This document shows, in pieces, positions 1 to 6,206 of a stretch of 8,012 nucleotides of DNA. This DNA comes from CAZDYP01 sp964509505. GTDB taxonomy: Bacteria; Chloroflexota; Anaerolineae; JACRMK01. The stretch spans positions 1 through 8,012 of the forward strand of contig CAZDYP010000204.1 in NCBI GenBank assembly GCA_964509505.1, read 5' to 3'. The translations under genes were made by a program, and so were the position numbers. The notes under the pieces were generated by a model. It worked only from the letters and a program-made list of their open reading frames with translations. It searched no databases and was not told where the DNA came from. Numbering within the stretch: position 1 is the first letter of the stretch; each line of letters starts with the position of its first letter.

Positions 1-1
1 C

Positions 2-376
2 TTGCTCGGCGGCTGCGATCTGTTTGCAGGTAAGCCAACCGTGTCGCCGCCGCCGCAAGTGAAGGAAATGTCGGTAGAAACTTTGAAAGCTAAACTCGAC
101 AACGGCGAAACGCCCTTGATTATTGACGTGCGCGAACCATGGGAATACGATATCGCCCATCTACGGCAAGCCATCCACATTCCAATGAACACCATTCCGC
201 AACGTCTCGCCACGCTCGACCCACACGCCGAGATTGTAGTGCAATGCCATCATGGGGGGCGTTCTTGGCACGTCGCCAATTTTTTGATACAGCATGGCTT
301 TACCAACGTGTCTAATCTCTCCGGCGGCATAGACGCTTGGGCAAGGCGCATTGAGCGGACGATGCGAACCTATTGA
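2..376 (+). CDS. Rhodanese-domain sulfurtransferase, C-terminal part (5' end outside window)
   Basis: A single rhodanese domain fills about residues 24-118, counted from the first codon in the window. Visible landmarks are IDVREPWEY (41-49), the active-site loop CHHGGRS with Cys82, and SGGIDAWA (107-114) near the end. Cys82 would carry the persulfide in sulfur transfer. The frame is open to the window edge, so the true start lies upstream; the TTG at position 2 is not a convincing start. The first residues (LGGCDLFAG) followed by a Pro-rich stretch could be a lipobox, making this an exported lipoprotein. They could equally be the tail of a fused domain such as the ThiF/MoeB adenylyltransferase found before rhodanese in MoeZ-type proteins. 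The window cannot decide between these. A rubredoxin-like gene follows 73 bases downstream on the same strand. The sulfurtransferase domain is secure; substrate and location are not. Confidence 0.88.
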   Translation: MLGGCDLFAGKPTVSPPPQVKEMSVETLKAKLDNGETPLIIDVREPWEYDIAHLRQAIHIPMNTIPQRLATLDPHAEIVVQCHHGGRSWHVANFLIQHGFTNVSNLSGGIDAWARRIERTMRTY

Positions 377-383
377 GAGCAAA

Positions 384-438
384 TAGCCGATAGCCAGTAG
401 TGAATGAGTTGTGACCAATCACCAGCGGCTATGGGCTA
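384..438 (+). repeat. Imperfect 12-bp inverted repeat between rhodanese and rubredoxin-like genes
   Basis: TAGCCGATAGCC (384-395) pairs with GGCTATGGGCTA (427-438), with one central G-G mismatch. A smaller perfect stem, GTGA/TCAC (411-414 and 419-422), sits in the 31-base loop. The right arm ends on the first base of the downstream ribosome site AGGGGAG (438-444). There is no T-run, so it is not a standard terminator. It may be a dispersed intergenic repeat or a structured leader. Confidence 0.6.
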
Positions 439-449
439 GGGGAGTGATT

Positions 450-656
450 ATGGGTGAATGGGAGTGCGCTATGTGCGGTTACGCGCAACTCAGCGACGAG
501 GCGCCAGAGGTGTGTCCCGACTGTGGCGCGACAAAAGCACAATTCGTATATTATCCGTTTGACGAAGGTGATTGGGCGACCGCAGAGGCGCTCAACGCTT
601 TGCGCGAATTAGCGCAGCTCAATCTTACAGACGAAAGCGAGTTAGAGACGACATGA
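450..656 (+). CDS. Small rubredoxin-like metal-ribbon protein
   Basis: This 68-residue protein begins with a rubredoxin-type ribbon: Cys6-x2-Cys9 in WECAMCGY and Cys22-x2-Cys25 in VCPDCGA. The four Cys should bind one iron or zinc. The spacing matches the short rubredoxin-like domain found at the C-terminus of rubrerythrins rather than a full 52-residue rubredoxin. A short acidic C-terminal tail, probably helical (about residues 39-68), carries no known motif. The ATG at 450 was chosen because AGGGGAG (438-444) lies 5 bases upstream and the ribbon starts straight after it; an in-frame ATG at 411 has no ribosome site. The stop overlaps the start of the acetyltransferase gene (ATGA), which suggests coupled translation. 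The role may be electron transfer or structural metal binding; the partner is unknown. A rhodanese upstream fits a sulfur or redox context, but that is inference. Confidence 0.85.
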   Translation: MGEWECAMCGYAQLSDEAPEVCPDCGATKAQFVYYPFDEGDWATAEALNALRELAQLNLTDESELETT

Positions 657-1684
657 TGCGCCTCCAGTCATTTACTTGGCGTAACGCCAGTGAAGCAGAG
701 TACGTCGCATTCAATCTGTTTCGCAACGAAATGCGACGTGAATGGTATCCCGACGACCCACCCATTCCCCTGAACGAAGAGCGGAGTAACATGCAGCATC
801 GCCCTGCCGTAGAGATGATCGAAGCGTGGATGCTTTGGCATAGCTCGGCTATCGTCGGAATGGGACAAAGCATATTTCGTGACACGCCTGAAAATCGTCA
901 CGCTGCAGAAGTTCACGTCGAGATCTTGCCTGCATATCGTCGTCAAGGCTGGGGGCGACAGCTGCTCGCCAAAGCCATCGAGGCGCCGCGCCGCGAAAAT
1001 CGTCGTTTGTTGTTAGGCTGGACGAAAGACAACACGCCCGCCGGCGAAGCCTTTGCCGCGCGCCTCGGCGCCACATGTAGTTTGACGGAGCGTGTGAGCC
1101 AATTGAAATTGTCCGAGCTCAATCATGCGTTGCTGCGCACATGGATTGCGCGCGCGCCTGAACGCGCCGCCGACTTCGAGCTGTTCTTCTTGGATGGCGC
1201 AGTGCCTGACAGATATATCGCAAATGTGGCTGAGTTGTTGAATGTGATGAACGATGCGCCACGCGGCTCGCTTGACATCGAAGATGAACGCGAAACGCCC
1301 GAGCTCATTCGCCAACGTGAGCAACACTGGGCGGCGCGTGGCACGATTCATTGGATGTGCTATGCGCGCGAAAAGACGACGGGCAAGTTCGCGGGGTTCA
1401 CCGAATTGTTCTGGCATCCCAATCGCCCTCACTTGATGCATCAGGGTGGCACAGGCGTATTCCCATACTATCGCAACAAAGGCTTGGGGCGTTGGCTGAA
1501 GGCGGCGATGATCGAGCGTGTGTTGCGCGAGCGCTCTGACGTACAGTTCATTCGCACCGAGAACGCCGAGACAAATGCCGCGATGCTCAACATCAACTAC
1601 CAATTAGGCTTCAAGCATTATGGCGCGCAGAGCGCATGGCAGGTTGAGTTGGAGAAGGTGGAAGCGTATGTGCGAGGGAAATAA
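653..1684 (+). CDS. Tandem GNAT-family N-acetyltransferase
   Basis: This protein of 343 residues contains two GNAT folds in a row. The first has its acetyl-CoA pyrophosphate loop at RRQGWG (96-101) after the strand VHVEILPAY. The second has GTGVFPYYRNKGLG (266-279) and the C-terminal signature TENAETNAAMLNINYQLGF (302-320), which is usual in this superfamily. Both loops fit R/Q-x-x-G-x-G/A, so both halves may bind acetyl-CoA. The two-domain layout resembles mycothiol synthase and related proteins, but nothing shows a mycothiol role, and the acceptor is unknown. The start at 653 overlaps the rubredoxin-like stop by four bases (ATGA); a second ATG follows at 656. No strong Shine-Dalgarno is visible, so translation may depend on reinitiation from the upstream gene. 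A strong hairpin starts 29 bases after the stop. Confidence 0.9.
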   Translation: MMRLQSFTWRNASEAEYVAFNLFRNEMRREWYPDDPPIPLNEERSNMQHRPAVEMIEAWMLWHSSAIVGMGQSIFRDTPENRHAAEVHVEILPAYRRQGWGRQLLAKAIEAPRRENRRLLLGWTKDNTPAGEAFAARLGATCSLTERVSQLKLSELNHALLRTWIARAPERAADFELFFLDGAVPDRYIANVAELLNVMNDAPRGSLDIEDERETPELIRQREQHWAARGTIHWMCYAREKTTGKFAGFTELFWHPNRPHLMHQGGTGVFPYYRNKGLGRWLKAAMIERVLRERSDVQFIRTENAETNAAMLNINYQLGFKHYGAQSAWQVELEKVEAYVRGK

Positions 1685-1710
1685 GGGAAATTAGGGGATA
1701 TTAGGGGAAA
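1681..1710 (+). repeat. Three tandem 10-base G/A-rich units
   Basis: Three 10-base units follow one another: ATAAGGGAAA, TTAGGGGATA and TTAGGGGAAA. The first overlaps the stop codon of the acetyltransferase gene. They resemble the G/A-rich microrepeats in the spacer at 5451-5514. No function is evident. Confidence 0.6.
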
Positions 1711-1713
1711 TAG

Positions 1714-1761
1714 CAAAGACCTCACAAGCGACACATGGTGTGGAAACTTGTGAGGTCTTTG
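1714..1761. terminator. Likely bidirectional terminator: perfect 15-bp inverted repeat
   Basis: CAAAGACCTCACAAG (1714-1728) and CTTGTGAGGTCTTTG (1747-1761) are perfectly complementary, with an 18-base loop. The loop holds a further CACA/TGTG pairing (1732-1735 and 1739-1742). The hairpin sits between two converging genes: it ends 4 bases from the stop of the kinase-like gene (1766-1768) and starts 29 bases after the acetyltransferase stop. The T-tracts are weak on both sides, with TCTTTGGTTGTT on the + strand, so it may also act as an RNA 3'-end stabiliser. The position strongly suggests termination from both directions. Confidence 0.75.
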
Positions 1762-1765
1762 GTTG

Positions 1766-4309
1766 TTAGCGAGTTGGGGTTGCCGTTGGCTGCGTAATTG
1801 CCGAGCGTGTGGGTGTGATGGCGCGTGTGGGTGTGCCAACTATGGGCGAGAGCGTCGAGACGCGCAAATTGCTGAAAGCGACTTGCGCGCCGGGCGCACT
1901 GCGAATGAACAAGCCCACTGCACCGCGCGTAAAGGTGCTATCGCTGACCGTCAATTGCACAGCCGTCCCATTTACCGACGCCGTCAAGCGATTGCCCTGC
2001 GCGACGATTCTGAGCCGATTGGGACGGTCAGACGAGATGGCGCTGCTGGTGAACGGAAATTGTAGATTAGTAAACTCACCGTTCTGATAACGAAAGAGTT
2101 GGTATCGGCCATTGCGCGTTACCGTGAAGCCATATAAGCTCTTGCCATCATCTGAGACGCGAAACACGACGCCGTACTCGGTTGAGGCTGTGCCTGTGAT
2201 ATAGCGCGCATCTACTTCGATGACCACATCGGTGTAAGCATCGGGGTAATAGAACCAACGCGCATCCTCGGTCTTATTGAGAATACGATACTCACCATTT
2301 TCACATTTCACCGTGCGGTTGTCGTTGTCACCCTCGGGCAAATTGCAATCACCCGTCTTAAAGTCGTCGCTGAAGACGAGTTGTGCGGCAATGGTTGGTG
2401 TGGCGGATGGCGAAGGGCGCGTGGTGGGCGTGCTGACAACGCGCGTGGCGGTATTGGTCGGACGCGCCGTGCCGCTCGCGCGCGCGGCGGCAGTGGAAGT
2501 GGCTGCCGCGGCGGTGAGCCGCGCCGCAATAAACGCTTCAGTAGATTGAGTGGCTGATTCAACGGGCGTGCGCGTTGGCGTCGGCGTGCGTGTGGACGTG
2601 GGCGTGCGAGATGGTGAGGGAGTCGTATCAGGCGCGATAAGTCCAACACCGATACACAAGGTAGGCAATCCGACACACAAGATAAGAAATATGATGACGA
2701 TGATCTGCGCGATGCCGATGCCGCCACGGCGCGCAGGGCGCGCTGCGTGCGCCGCGCGTGCAGCCGCTTCCTGTTCTTTGCGCCCTTGCTCCGACACAGT
2801 TTGCGACTTGGGGGAGGCACTCGCCGTTGAAGCGGTGGCTTGTGTCTTGCGCTTCAATTCTTCGGCGGCTTTTGCCGCTTGGCGCGCAACGCGCAAACGC
2901 TCTTGTTGTTCAAGCGTCAGTTTCTCGCTCGTCTGTCGCAACGATTCGCGCGCCCGTTGCTCCGCTTCTTTGAGATCTGTGCGCCAATCACCCGTCGTCT
3001 GTGTCGCTTTGCTTCTTTCCTCTTTTATCTTTTTCTCGGCGGCTGCTTGCGCTTCGCGCGCGGCTCTCAATACCTCTTCGCGCTTGGCATCGAGCGCCGC
3101 CATGCCCGTGACTGGTTTAGCGTGGCTGGCTGATTGCGTCGCTTTTTGTTTGGCTTCAAGGTCTGCGCGCGCTTGCTTTTCCAGCGCTGCGGCGCGGGCG
3201 CGTGCCGCTTCCTGTTCACGTTCGAACGCTGCGCGTTGCGCGCGTTCGGCGGCGTCAATCTGCGCTTGGTGTGTAGCTGCTTCACGTTGATGCTCTTCAC
3301 GATGCGCGCGCGCTTCGGCTTCCGTGCGCGCCAACTTGGCGGCCGCTTCACGTTCCAACGCTTCACGCTTGACGCGCGCTTCCGCTTCCAGACGTTGCTG
3401 CTCAGCTTGTCGCGTTTGCATTTCGGCGGCGCGACGTTGGCGCACCGCTTCTTGCTCACGCTCCATCACCACCGAGGGCGTAGCCAGCGGGGTTGCGGTT
3501 GGAGCTGTGGTCGTGATGGGTATGTTGCTCAACTCACGCGCTTGTTGCAAAGCCGCCAGCAAATCCGCTGCGCTGGCAAACCGTTCGCTCGACACGCGCG
3601 ACATGGCTTTGGCGATGATCTGCTCGAAAGCGGCTCGCACTCGCGGCTTGAGCTGCGTGGGGAGAGGCAACGCATCGACATGTCGTTGCAACACATCGCC
3701 CAGCGTTTCGCCTTCGCCATCTGTATCGAGCGCGCGTCCCGTGAGCATCATGTATAGCGCGTTGCCCAAACCCGCAATATCGGTGTGCTGATCGTGAGCG
3801 GACGCTGCGCGTTTGGCTGCTAGGTCGGTCAAGACTTCGTGAATGCCTAGTTCGGTGAGGTAAGCATTGCCATTGGCGTCTATGAGAATATGATCAGGAT
3901 TGAGGAGGCCATGCCTGACGCCTTGCTTGTGCGCATGGTCGAGCGCGGCAGCGAGCTGCGCGATGATTTTGACGGCATCTGCTAATGAGAGGGGACCCAC
4001 GCGCAAACGCTCCGCCAGCGTGCTCGTCGCAAGGTCGCGCACGGCGAGATAGAAGAGCTCATCGGCTTCGCCGACTTCTTCCACCGTCTCAATATGAGGA
4101 TGTTGGAGTTTGACGAGCATGCGCGTCAACGCGCCAAAGCGCTCGCCGAGTTGCTGCCGCTGTTCGGGTGATGGTGCGATGATTTTGAGGATGACATCGC
4201 GCGCCAACGCCACTGAATACGCTTTGAACGTCAGCACCTCATCGGCAGGTTCAATTCGATAAATGATATTGTACGGACCGACTGTTTGGCCAGGTTCTAT
4301 GGTTCTCAT
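1766..4309 (-). CDS. Membrane-anchored Ser/Thr protein kinase homologue, probable pseudokinase, with coiled coil and external lectin-like domain
   Basis: The predicted protein has 847 residues. Residues 11-258 form a PknB-type kinase fold: the ATP-site Lys42 (VILKII), the subdomain IX Asp177 (DIAGLG...MLTGR) and the end motif SERFASAADLLAAL are kept. The catalytic loop reads HGLLNPDH (133-140) instead of HRDxKPxN, losing the catalytic Asp (Leu135), the Lys (Asn137) and the Asn (His140). DFG has become ELG (153-155) and the Gly-rich loop is lost. Phosphotransfer is therefore unlikely. Residues 282-390 and 407-520 are charged, Ala/Glu/Arg-rich and probably coiled coil. One membrane helix (533-558) follows a basic stretch (ARPARRGG), which puts the kinase-like part inside the cell. 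Outside lie Thr/Pro linkers (561-583, 612-640) and a concanavalin/LamG-like beta domain (643-820) with Cys655 and Cys669 that could pair. The ATG at 4309 is favoured over GTG 4324 by its ribosome site. It probably senses or scaffolds at the envelope. Confidence 0.9.
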   Translation of the reverse strand: MRTIEPGQTVGPYNIIYRIEPADEVLTFKAYSVALARDVILKIIAPSPEQRQQLGERFGALTRMLVKLQHPHIETVEEVGEADELFYLAVRDLATSTLAERLRVGPLSLADAVKIIAQLAAALDHAHKQGVRHGLLNPDHILIDANGNAYLTELGIHEVLTDLAAKRAASAHDQHTDIAGLGNALYMMLTGRALDTDGEGETLGDVLQRHVDALPLPTQLKPRVRAAFEQIIAKAMSRVSSERFASAADLLAALQQARELSNIPITTTAPTATPLATPSVVMEREQEAVRQRRAAEMQTRQAEQQRLEAEARVKREALEREAAAKLARTEAEARAHREEHQREAATHQAQIDAAERAQRAAFEREQEAARARAAALEKQARADLEAKQKATQSASHAKPVTGMAALDAKREEVLRAAREAQAAAEKKIKEERSKATQTTGDWRTDLKEAEQRARESLRQTSEKLTLEQQERLRVARQAAKAAEELKRKTQATASTASASPKSQTVSEQGRKEQEAAARAAHAARPARRGGIGIAQIIVIIFLILCVGLPTLCIGVGLIAPDTTPSPSRTPTSTRTPTPTRTPVESATQSTEAFIAARLTAAAATSTAAARASGTARPTNTATRVVSTPTTRPSPSATPTIAAQLVFSDDFKTGDCNLPEGDNDNRTVKCENGEYRILNKTEDARWFYYPDAYTDVVIEVDARYITGTASTEYGVVFRVSDDGKSLYGFTVTRNGRYQLFRYQNGEFTNLQFPFTSSAISSDRPNRLRIVAQGNRLTASVNGTAVQLTVSDSTFTRGAVGLFIRSAPGAQVAFSNLRVSTLSPIVGTPTRAITPTRSAITQPTATPTR
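2561..2608 (-). repeat. 18-base repeats encoding RTPT-type hexapeptides
   Basis: Just outside the membrane helix, residues 568-583 repeat with a period of six: RTPTST, RTPTPT, RTPV. At the DNA level this gives imperfect 18-base units rich in GGCGTGCG on the + strand. Such tracts can vary in copy number. The encoded linker should be extended and flexible. Confidence 0.65.
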
Positions 4310-4313
4310 ACCA

Positions 4314-4321
4314 TCACCTCT
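4314..4321 (-). promoter_or_regulatory. Ribosome binding site that sets the start of the kinase-like gene
   Basis: On the - strand AGAGGTGA lies 4 bases before the ATG at 4309. It matches the 16S anti-Shine-Dalgarno over seven or more bases. A GTG start at 4324 would place this site inside the coding region, so ATG 4309 is preferred. Confidence 0.75.
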
Positions 4322-4336
4322 CACGGGATGACCGTG

Positions 4337-4365
4337 ATTCTAGTAAACTCATCACATTCAGTCAA
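4337..4365 (-). promoter_or_regulatory. Sigma-70-type promoter for the kinase-like gene
   Basis: On the - strand the -35 box TTGACT (4365-4360) and the -10 box TAGAAT (4342-4337) are separated by exactly 17 bases. Each box matches the consensus at five of six positions. The -35 box overlaps the mutY stop codon. Transcription should start near 4330, giving a leader of about 20 bases that contains the ribosome site. Confidence 0.65.
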
Positions 4366-5426
4366 TCCCGCTTTGCTTTCAGCTGCATGACGATTTTTCG
4401 TTGCGCTGCCGACCACGCAAACTTTTCTAACTCACTGAGCCATGTCCAACGCACATGCGCGACACCCTTCACTTGCGGAATCCCGCGCACGTAGTCACAG
4501 CTGAAGACGTGCAGCGTCACTTTGAAATGCGAGAACGCATGAGTCACGATGGTCAATGGCTCGCGCACCTTCACCGTCACACTCAGCGTCTTTTTGACGA
4601 TGCGTTTGCACGCCATGGGCAGCGCTTCGCCACGCTCGACCTTGCCATTCACAAACTCCCACAAGCCGCCGAGCAACCCATCTGCCTGACGTTGCGCGAT
4701 GAGCACACGCCCACGTTTCCCAATCACCCCTACCACCCATGTGTAATGCGGCGTTGCTTTCTTGGCGACCTTGATGGGCAATTGATCCTGTATGCCCAAT
4801 GCCAACGCTTGACATTCATCGCGCACGGGACACAACCAACATTGTGGTTTGCAAGGCGAACAGAATGATGCGCCGAGCTCCATCAACGCTTGATTGAAGT
4901 CGCCCGCGCGACCATGCGGCAAAATATCGCGCGCATGTTGCCACAGTCGTTCCTGCACAGCAGCTTTGCGTGGATCATCGCGCACGGCGAACAGACGGCA
5001 CAATACGCGGCGAATGTTGCCATCCACCGTCGGCTCGTCTTGATTGAACGCGACGCTCGCCAATGCGCCCGCCGTGTAGCGTCCGATGCCGGGAATCTTT
5101 CGCAACGCTGCGACATCGTGCGGCAGCTGTCCACCCCACTCGCGCACCACATATTGCGCGCCCTTGCGCAAGTTGCGCGCGCGCGCATAGTAACCCAAGC
5201 CTTCCCACATTTTCAACACATCGTCCAATGGCGCAGCAGCTAAAGCCTGCACCGTCGGCCAGCGCTTGAGAAAGCGCTCGTAGTATGGAATGACGGTTTC
5301 GACTTGTGTTTGTTGCAACATCGTCTCTGAGACCCAGAGGTGATATGGGTCTTTGGTGCGACGCCATGGGAGGTCGCGTTGGTGGCGGTTGTACCATGCG
5401 AGGAGTTTTTTTGCAATCGGGTTCAT
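4362..5426 (-). CDS. mutY: A/G-specific adenine DNA glycosylase MutY
   Basis: MutY removes adenine mispaired with 8-oxoguanine or guanine, starting base-excision repair. The 354-residue protein has the full family layout. The catalytic Glu34 lies in SETMLQQTQ (33-41), and the helix-hairpin-helix IPGIGRYTAG (111-120) is followed by the catalytic Asp135 in TVDGN. The 4Fe-4S ligands are Cys189, Cys196, Cys199 and Cys205 (spacing C-x6-C-x2-C-x5-C). Residues 228-345 form the C-terminal Nudix-like domain that recognises 8-oxoG. It has the expected HAFSHF motif (296-301) and a decayed Nudix box (KRIVKK where REx2EE would be), so it binds but should not hydrolyse. ATG 5426 was chosen because homology begins there. 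The open frame runs on to a GTG at 5522, but that part is microrepeat and would overlap the upstream glycosylase gene. No clear Shine-Dalgarno precedes 5426. Confidence 0.96.
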   Translation of the reverse strand: MNPIAKKLLAWYNRHQRDLPWRRTKDPYHLWVSETMLQQTQVETVIPYYERFLKRWPTVQALAAAPLDDVLKMWEGLGYYARARNLRKGAQYVVREWGGQLPHDVAALRKIPGIGRYTAGALASVAFNQDEPTVDGNIRRVLCRLFAVRDDPRKAAVQERLWQHARDILPHGRAGDFNQALMELGASFCSPCKPQCWLCPVRDECQALALGIQDQLPIKVAKKATPHYTWVVGVIGKRGRVLIAQRQADGLLGGLWEFVNGKVERGEALPMACKRIVKKTLSVTVKVREPLTIVTHAFSHFKVTLHVFSCDYVRGIPQVKGVAHVRWTWLSELEKFAWSAAQRKIVMQLKAKRD

Positions 5427-5450
5427 GGCAAATAGAGGAGAATGAAACGA

Positions 5451-5514
5451 GGAGACAGGGGAAAAAGTGTAGCCTTGTATTCTTGTCTCCCTGTTTACCT
5501 TTTCCCCGTTTACC
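5451..5514. repeat. Intergenic microrepeat block with overlapping inverted and direct repeats
   Basis: The spacer between the two glycosylase genes holds two competing inverted repeats: GGAGAC/GTCTCC (5451-5456 and 5485-5490) and GGGGAAAA/TTTTCCCC (5458-5465 and 5500-5507). It also has a direct repeat GTTTACC (5493-5499 and 5508-5514). The last copy overlaps the stop codon of the uracil glycosylase gene. The block looks like a dispersed G/A-rich filler element; a role as a weak terminator or in mRNA processing is possible. Confidence 0.6.
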
Positions 5515-6190
5515 GCAAACACTTTTTCACTTGCTTGAACACCGCATCGAACATCGCTTCGGTCAGTCGTCCGGTGTGCGTATTCTGGCGGCTTGGGTGA
5601 TACGCGCCGATCAGTGTGTAGTCGCCGCTGCGAATTTGTGCGCCGTGCGCGAATGCTGGGCGTGGTGTTGAAATCTCAAAGTCCATTTCACGCAACGCGA
5701 CCAAGACCCCATCCCACGCAACCTTGCCGAGCGCGAGAATGACTTGCGCATTCTTGAGCAAGCGCAAATGGTGGATGAGATACGGGCGACAATTCGCCAG
5801 CTCTTGCGACGTCGGTTTGTTGTCGGGCGGGGCGCAATGCGCGACGGCGACGATATACAAATCGCGCAACCTCAAGCCATCGTCTTGGTGAGTGGAAGTG
5901 GGTTGATTGGCGAAGCCTGCGCGATACAACGCGGGTGTGAGGAAATCACCCGAACCGTCGCCCGTGAACATGCGCCCCGTGCGATTGGAGCCATGCGCGC
6001 CCGGCGCCAACCCCACCATCAATACGCGCGCGTTGGGATCGCCGCACGACGGCACGGGCTTGCCCCAATACGCCCACTCACGAAAGGCGGCGCGTTTCTC
6101 GCGGGCGATTTTTTCGCGGTGCGCGACGAGGCGCGGACACAGCGCGCAAGCGGTGAGCGCGCGATTGAGTGTCATAAGCGCACGGGGCAT
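5510..6190 (-). CDS. Family 5 uracil-DNA glycosylase (UdgB type)
   Basis: Family 5 enzymes cut uracil, and often hypoxanthine or xanthine, from DNA, mainly in thermophiles, Actinobacteria and related groups. The 226-residue protein shows the family signatures. GLAPGAHGSNRTGRMFTGD (60-78) has Ala where family 1 has its catalytic polar residue, and HPSRQNTHTGRLT (198-210) is the second active-site loop. Cys15 and Cys18 (CALCPRL), Cys119 (HCAPPDNKPT) and Cys134 are the expected 4Fe-4S ligands. An extra Cys49 sits before GDPNARVL. ATG 6190 was chosen because AGAGG lies 8 bases upstream; an earlier in-frame ATG at 6220 has no ribosome site and would overlap the preceding gene. The gene lies 16 bases after the CpaE-like gene and 83 bases before mutY, so it is probably in one operon with them. 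It differs from family 4 by its GLAPGAHG motif, where family 4 has a GExPG motif. Confidence 0.93.
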   Translation of the reverse strand: MPRALMTLNRALTACALCPRLVAHREKIAREKRAAFREWAYWGKPVPSCGDPNARVLMVGLAPGAHGSNRTGRMFTGDGSGDFLTPALYRAGFANQPTSTHQDDGLRLRDLYIVAVAHCAPPDNKPTSQELANCRPYLIHHLRLLKNAQVILALGKVAWDGVLVALREMDFEISTPRPAFAHGAQIRSGDYTLIGAYHPSRQNTHTGRLTEAMFDAVFKQVKKCLR

Positions 6191-6198
6191 AGCGGTTT

Positions 6199-6203
6199 CC
6201 TCT
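6199..6203 (-). promoter_or_regulatory. Ribosome binding site deciding the uracil glycosylase start
   Basis: On the - strand AGAGG ends 8 bases before the ATG at 6190. It lies at the end of the CpaE-like gene region, just after that gene's stop. The alternative ATG at 6220 has nothing comparable upstream. Confidence 0.65.
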
Positions 6204-6206
6204 ACA

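Noticed and set aside
384..438. CRISPR or attachment-site reading of the inverted and direct repeats in spacers
   Set aside because: Each repeat is short, with no regular spacer series, no cas, integrase or transposase gene, and no target duplication.
1013..1603. 196-residue - strand open frame opposite the acetyltransferase
   Set aside because: It is antisense to a gene with clear GNAT motifs and has no recognisable motif of its own.
2308..2820. Arg/Pro-rich - strand open frame of 170 codons inside the kinase-like gene
   Set aside because: It is a frame-shifted reading of the Thr/Pro linker and coiled coil; no sign of a frameshift in the main frame.
2550..3757. Long + strand open frames opposite the kinase-like gene
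   Set aside because: They are rich in Ala, Ser, Arg and Cys, mirror the charged coiled-coil codons of the - strand gene, and show no domain or ribosome site.
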